A stretch of 56,602 nucleotides of DNA from Oscillospiraceae bacterium (GTDB taxonomy: Bacteria > Bacillota > Clostridia > Oscillospirales > Oscillospiraceae): positions 1 to 56,602 of the forward strand of contig JAFVMW010000075.1 in NCBI GenBank assembly GCA_017506735.1. Reading direction: 5' to 3'. Shown here piece after piece: positions 52,974 through 56,602 of this stretch. The translations under genes and the position numbers were made by a program. Position 1 is the first letter of the stretch. Every line of letters starts with the position of its first letter. The notes below the pieces were generated by a model. That model did no database searches and was not told the origin of the DNA. It saw only the letters and a list, made by a program, of their open reading frames with translations.

Positions 52974-53058
52974 TTTATATAAATTGTAGAGAACCCGGCA
53001 TATTTTCCACTTGCGTTTTGCCGGAGTTTCCCCTCTATGTGGGATACAGGACCCATTT

Positions 53059-53130
53059 AGGCTGCTGCTCCGCCCCTCCGGCACCGAGCCGGTGATCCGA
53101 ATTCTTGCGGAAGCGGAATCTTGCCATTGA
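53059..53130 (+). pseudogene. Relic of a phosphoglucosamine-mutase-like 3' end
   Basis: One frame reads RLLLRPSGTEPVIRILAEAE and then a stop at 53128-53130. This is the conserved phosphate-loop end of GlmM-type mutases. Nothing upstream in any frame continues the enzyme, so only about 23 codons remain. The tail overlaps the promoter of the next gene. Confidence 0.65.
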
Positions 53131-53149
53131 GAAAATTGTTTGATATACT
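53121..53149 (+). promoter_or_regulatory. Promoter of the second LRR surface protein
   Basis: TTGCCA (53121-53126), a 17-bp spacer, and TATACT (53144-53149), 36 bp before the start codon. Confidence 0.7.
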
Positions 53150-53185
53150 GATAAAGTAAGGAAATACACACAGGAGGAATGTGCC

Positions 53186-56100
53186 ATGAAACGATTTTGG
53201 GCAATGCTCGTGACGCTGGCGCTGTTGGCCGGCTGCCTGCCGATGACCGTCTTTGGATCGGAAGCCCCCACTTCCGGCATCTGCGGCGACGGTCTTCACT
53301 GGGTTCTGGATGAGGAGGGCACTTTAACGGTTTCCGGGCAGGGTCAGATGGAGGATTACTGGTACTCTGGCCCCAATGCGCCCTGGTATCCCCACGCAGA
53401 CCGGATAGAGCGCATCGTGGTGGAGGAGGGCGTGACCCGGATCGGTGTTTATGCCTTTTTTGAGTGCGCGGCCCAGGAAATCTCTCTGCCGGATACCCTG
53501 AAAACCATCGGTATGGGTGCCTTTGACCACTGCACCGGGCTGAAAGCGATCTCCATTCCCGACAGCGTGACCGAGCTGGGAACGGAAGCTTTTGCCGATT
53601 GCGAAAGCCTGGCGGATGTGGATCTGGGCCAGGGCGTTCCGGCCCTGGGAAGCCATACCTTCTATCAGTGCCTTGCCCTGAAGGAGATCACCGTTCCTGC
53701 CTCCGTCAAGACCGTTGGATATCTTTGCTTCTACCGGTGCACCGGTCTGGAACGGGTGGAGCTGGAAAGCGGTGTGACTCTCATTGAGGAGAACGCCTTC
53801 CGGGACTGCTCCGCCCTGAAACGAATCGTCCTGTCCCCTACGGTGCAGGTGCTGGAAAAAGAGGCCTTCGCCAACTGTACCGCTCTGGAAGAGGTGGTGC
53901 TGCCCTCTGCGCTGGAAGAGATCCAGGGCAATCCCTTTGTGGGCTGTACAGCCTTAAAGCAGCTGGTGATCCCCGAAAGTGTCCGGAGCATCAGCCAACG
54001 CCTTTTGTCGGATCCGGCGGTTTTGCCGGTGATCCATTTTCTGGGCGATGCTCCGGAGTTGTCCGGCACCTTGGCGCCGGAAAATCCGGTTACAGTGGTG
54101 TATGAGCAGGGTCGGGCAGGCTGGGACGATGCTGTCTGGCAGAATACCCGGCTCATTCCTGCGGAGTATACAATTTCCCGGCAGCAAAATTGCCAGACCG
54201 GCGGCACCGAACAGATCTCCTGCGCCCATTGCGGTCTGACCGAAACCAGACAACTGCCTGCCAGCCATGCCTTCGGTCCCTGGCGGATGGAACAGGAAGC
54301 CACCGCCGAGGCCCCCGGCTGCTTTGCCCGGAGCTGCACCGTCTGCGGTGAATCGGAGCGCATCGAGATCCCTGCCGCGGTTCAGGCCCCTGCCTCCTCT
54401 GATAACCTGCACGACCAGAATTACGGCATATGGGGTTCTACGGTCAACTCCTGGCTGGTGGGCACCCCGGAGGGCGTCACCCGGATCGAAGCGCTGGAAG
54501 AGGGCGTGACGGTGGAACACTACGATGAGAGCTTCCAGTTCCTGTCCCGGCGGATGCTGCCCCGGGAACTGGATCTGTTTGGCGGCTTCCACGAGGGCGA
54601 GGACTATTACTATCTGGTCTTCGGTCAGACCAATCCGGAGGAGGATGACTTCCGAGAAGTGATCCGGGTGGTGTACTACAGCAAGGACTGGATCCGACTG
54701 GGCCATGTGAGCATGCTGGGTGACGGAACCACAATACCCTTTGACGGCGGCTCCTGCCGGATGCTGGAGGCCCGTGGGCGGCTGTATGTGTATACCTGCC
54801 GGGAGATCTATTCGCTGGACGGTCTGAACCACCAGACCAATGTGATGTTCTCCGTGAAGCTGGATCAGATCGCCGGCGCCGGGGGAGAAACGCTGAAGAT
54901 ACCCGGTGTGGATATGTGGAATTTCACCGTCAGCCACTCCTTCAATCAGTTCATCCAGCCCGACGGCGATCGGTTCGTCACCCTGGACCATGGCGACGGC
55001 AATCCCCGGGCCGCGGTGATCGGATTCTCGGATTCCCTGGAAACCCATAAGATCATGACCTTCTTCGGCGGAGACGGCGATAATCTCACAGGAGCCAGCC
55101 TTGGCGCATTCCTGGTGTCGGACAGCAGCTACCTCACTGCCGGCAACTCCATCCGGCAGGACGGGACCGTATCCACGTATGGTCAGCGGAATCTCTTCCT
55201 GGGTATCACCTCCAAAGCAGAGAACGTCCAGGACATGACTTCCCGGATCCGGTGGCTCACCGCCCATTCCGATGACGCGCAGGTGGAGGTTTCCACACCC
55301 CACATGGTGGCCCTGGGCAATGACCGGTTCCTGGTGCTGTGGAACGAATGGCCCAAGGGAGACCAGGAGCAGCGGACGCTGTACTGGGTGACGGTGAACG
55401 GCGCAGGAGAGTCCCTGGGGGATGTCTGCCGGAAGGAACATATCTCCCTGTCCGACTGTCCGCCCATTCTGACGGAGGGCAGGGTCTGCTGGTATGTCAC
55501 CGACGGTGCGGAGCCGGTGTTCTTCTCCATTGAGGCATCGGATCCTACGGAACTTCAGATCCATTCCCCGGAGTTTACCATTACCCTCCACCCCAACGGC
55601 GGTGAGCTGGAGCAGGAAACGGTCACCGTCCGGTTCGGTGAGCCGGTGGGCGCGCTGCCCCTGCCCCAGCGGAAGGGCGCCTATGAATTCCTGGGCTGGA
55701 AATGGCAGTACCCGATGGAGCTTGTAACAGAGGATACCATTTACCTCTGGATGCATGATATGGAATGCACCGCCCATTGGCAGTACTGGGAGCATGAACA
55801 CGAATACGAAGCGGTGTCCGTCACCCCCGGAAACTGCACCACTCCGGAATGCACCAGAATGGAATGCATATACTGCGGCTCCGGCTACAATTCCTACCAG
55901 GGCTCCCCGGTTCACCAATGGGATGAAGGCACGCTGATCACCCCGGTCAGCTGTACCAGCGACGGCCTGATCCGCTACTGCTGCACCCTGTGCGAAGCGG
56001 AACGGGAGGAACAGCTGCCGAAAACGGGCCATAGCTACACCACCGAAGTCACCGCCCCCACCTGTACGGAAAAGGGCTTCACCACCTATACCTGTCCCTG

Positions 56101-56602
56101 CGGTGACAGCTACATTGCGGACGAAACAGCCCCCCTGGGCCACAACTTCGGCAACTGGTATGTGACTGAGGAAGCCACCGAGGAAGCCGAGGGCGAAGAA
56201 CGCCGGGACTGCTCCCGTTGCGACGCATTCGAAACCCGTTCCATCCCTAAGTTGGCACATACCCATAAATACACCTCCGCCGTCACGGATCCCACCTGTA
56301 CGGAAAAGGGCTTCACCACCTATACCTGTCCCTGCGGTGACAGCTACATTGCGGACGAAACAGCCCCCCTGGGCCACGATTTCGGCAACTGGTATGTGAC
56401 TGAGGAAGCCACCGAGGAAGCCGAGGGCGAAGAACGCCGGGACTGTGACCGCTGTGACGAATCTGAAACCCGTTCCATCCCCAAACTGGCACATACCCAC
56501 AAGTACACATCCGATGTCACCTCTCCCACCTGTACGGAAAAGGGCTTCACTACCTACACCTGTCCCTGCGGTGACAGCTACATTGCGGACGAAACAGCCC
56601 CC
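53186..56602 (+). CDS. BspA-type LRR surface protein, 3' end outside the window
   Basis: At least 1139 residues, open at the window edge. The signal sequence ends LALLAGC, a possible lipobox (Cys17); signal peptidase I cleavage after VFG is the alternative. LRR_5 repeats (about 60-290; AFxxCTxLxxIxIPDSV) are followed by a Cys-containing part. A middle domain of about 400 residues (from about 400) has no family I recognise. An InlB-like strand region (FTITLHPNGGELEQETVTV) comes next, then tandem 78-residue Cys-rich modules containing TCTEKGFTTYTCPCGDSYIA. An anchor such as SLH is likely beyond the window. RBS AGGAGG precedes the ATG. It shares LRR and Cys modules with 4200-7730. Confidence 0.85.
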   Translation, partial: MKRFWAMLVTLALLAGCLPMTVFGSEAPTSGICGDGLHWVLDEEGTLTVSGQGQMEDYWYSGPNAPWYPHADRIERIVVEEGVTRIGVYAFFECAAQEISLPDTLKTIGMGAFDHCTGLKAISIPDSVTELGTEAFADCESLADVDLGQGVPALGSHTFYQCLALKEITVPASVKTVGYLCFYRCTGLERVELESGVTLIEENAFRDCSALKRIVLSPTVQVLEKEAFANCTALEEVVLPSALEEIQGNPFVGCTALKQLVIPESVRSISQRLLSDPAVLPVIHFLGDAPELSGTLAPENPVTVVYEQGRAGWDDAVWQNTRLIPAEYTISRQQNCQTGGTEQISCAHCGLTETRQLPASHAFGPWRMEQEATAEAPGCFARSCTVCGESERIEIPAAVQAPASSDNLHDQNYGIWGSTVNSWLVGTPEGVTRIEALEEGVTVEHYDESFQFLSRRMLPRELDLFGGFHEGEDYYYLVFGQTNPEEDDFREVIRVVYYSKDWIRLGHVSMLGDGTTIPFDGGSCRMLEARGRLYVYTCREIYSLDGLNHQTNVMFSVKLDQIAGAGGETLKIPGVDMWNFTVSHSFNQFIQPDGDRFVTLDHGDGNPRAAVIGFSDSLETHKIMTFFGGDGDNLTGASLGAFLVSDSSYLTAGNSIRQDGTVSTYGQRNLFLGITSKAENVQDMTSRIRWLTAHSDDAQVEVSTPHMVALGNDRFLVLWNEWPKGDQEQRTLYWVTVNGAGESLGDVCRKEHISLSDCPPILTEGRVCWYVTDGAEPVFFSIEASDPTELQIHSPEFTITLHPNGGELEQETVTVRFGEPVGALPLPQRKGAYEFLGWKWQYPMELVTEDTIYLWMHDMECTAHWQYWEHEHEYEAVSVTPGNCTTPECTRMECIYCGSGYNSYQGSPVHQWDEGTLITPVSCTSDGLIRYCCTLCEAEREEQLPKTGHSYTTEVTAPTCTEKGFTTYTCPCGDSYIADETAPLGHNFGNWYVTEEATEEAEGEERRDCSRCDAFETRSIPKLAHTHKYTSAVTDPTCTEKGFTTYTCPCGDSYIADETAPLGHDFGNWYVTEEATEEAEGEERRDCDRCDESETRSIPKLAHTHKYTSDVTSPTCTEKGFTTYTCPCGDSYIADETAP
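56030..56602 (+). repeat. 234-bp tandem repeats in the surface protein gene
   Basis: Units begin at 56030 (shorter by 6 bp), 56258 and 56492, with a 234-bp period (78 residues). The second and third are almost identical in DNA, which suggests recent duplication. The array continues past the window. Confidence 0.88.

Noticed and set aside
53954..56500. An 848-codon minus-strand open frame opposite the second surface protein
   Set aside because: Its repeats are the antisense of the 78-residue modules. The plus strand has promoter, RBS, signal peptide and LRRs.

Overview
The window looks like chromosome of a gut-type clostridial Firmicute, perhaps an Oscillospiraceae/Ruminococcaceae relative. 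This is inferred from AGGAGG ribosome-binding sites with some TTG/GTG starts, TTGACA/TATAAT promoters, intrinsic terminators, S-layer-homology and BspA-type leucine-rich-repeat surface proteins, a Gram-positive Tad pilus locus and a group IIC intron. No rRNA, tRNA or CRISPR array was seen.

Region 1 (1-4.2 kb): the 5' end of a group IIC intron sits just behind a terminator hairpin. Next come a two-gene redox operon (short-chain dehydrogenase and an Old-Yellow-Enzyme/FAD reductase) and a divergent TetR regulator. Region 2 (4.2-10.3 kb): a large secreted LRR protein with three SLH domains, a small frameshifted gene, and a two-gene module of an HTH-DUF3990 protein plus a small partner that resembles a toxin-antitoxin pair. 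The region ends in a terminator, a perfect palindrome and a 144-bp repeat.

Region 3 (10.1-37.4 kb) is bracketed by two direct 144-bp repeats (4 mismatches). One repeat contains the last 13 bases of guaA and its 3' flank, so this 27-kb segment is read as a genomic island integrated at the guaA 3' end. It has no recognisable recombinase left. It carries a MATE exporter behind an attenuator with an AUG-stop mini-ORF, an SGNH esterase and a MITE-like hairpin. It also carries a large divergent locus for N-acetylhexosamine glycans: AraC-Gfo/Idh-isomerase-nagA-nagB leftward, and 2-hydroxyacid dehydrogenase, enolase-superfamily enzyme, Gfo/Idh, GH20, two more Gfo/Idh, AraC, serine hydrolase and DUF4434 rightward. 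These are followed by a sugar ABC transporter (binding protein and two permeases, no ATPase), an acetyltransferase, a YesL-like protein, two amidohydrolase-fold proteins (one without metal ligands) and an FAD oxidoreductase. The likely logic is import of a hexosamine glycan, redox remodelling of an unusual residue, GH20 release of N-acetylhexosamine, and NagA/NagB feeding of fructose-6-phosphate into glycolysis.

Region 4 (37.4-38.5 kb): guaA encodes only the ATP-pyrophosphatase half of GMP synthase. Region 5 (38.6-53 kb): one long rightward Tad/Flp pilus locus with a TadZ-like ATPase, TadA, TadB, TadC, an Flp-like pilin, a prepilin peptidase, TadE-type pseudopilins and a 941-residue coiled-coil TadG-like protein. 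WG-repeat, FHA and PP2C phosphatase proteins suggest phospho-control. Region 6 (53-56.6 kb): a short relic of a glmM-like 3' end and a second BspA-type surface protein that runs off the window with near-identical 234-bp repeats.
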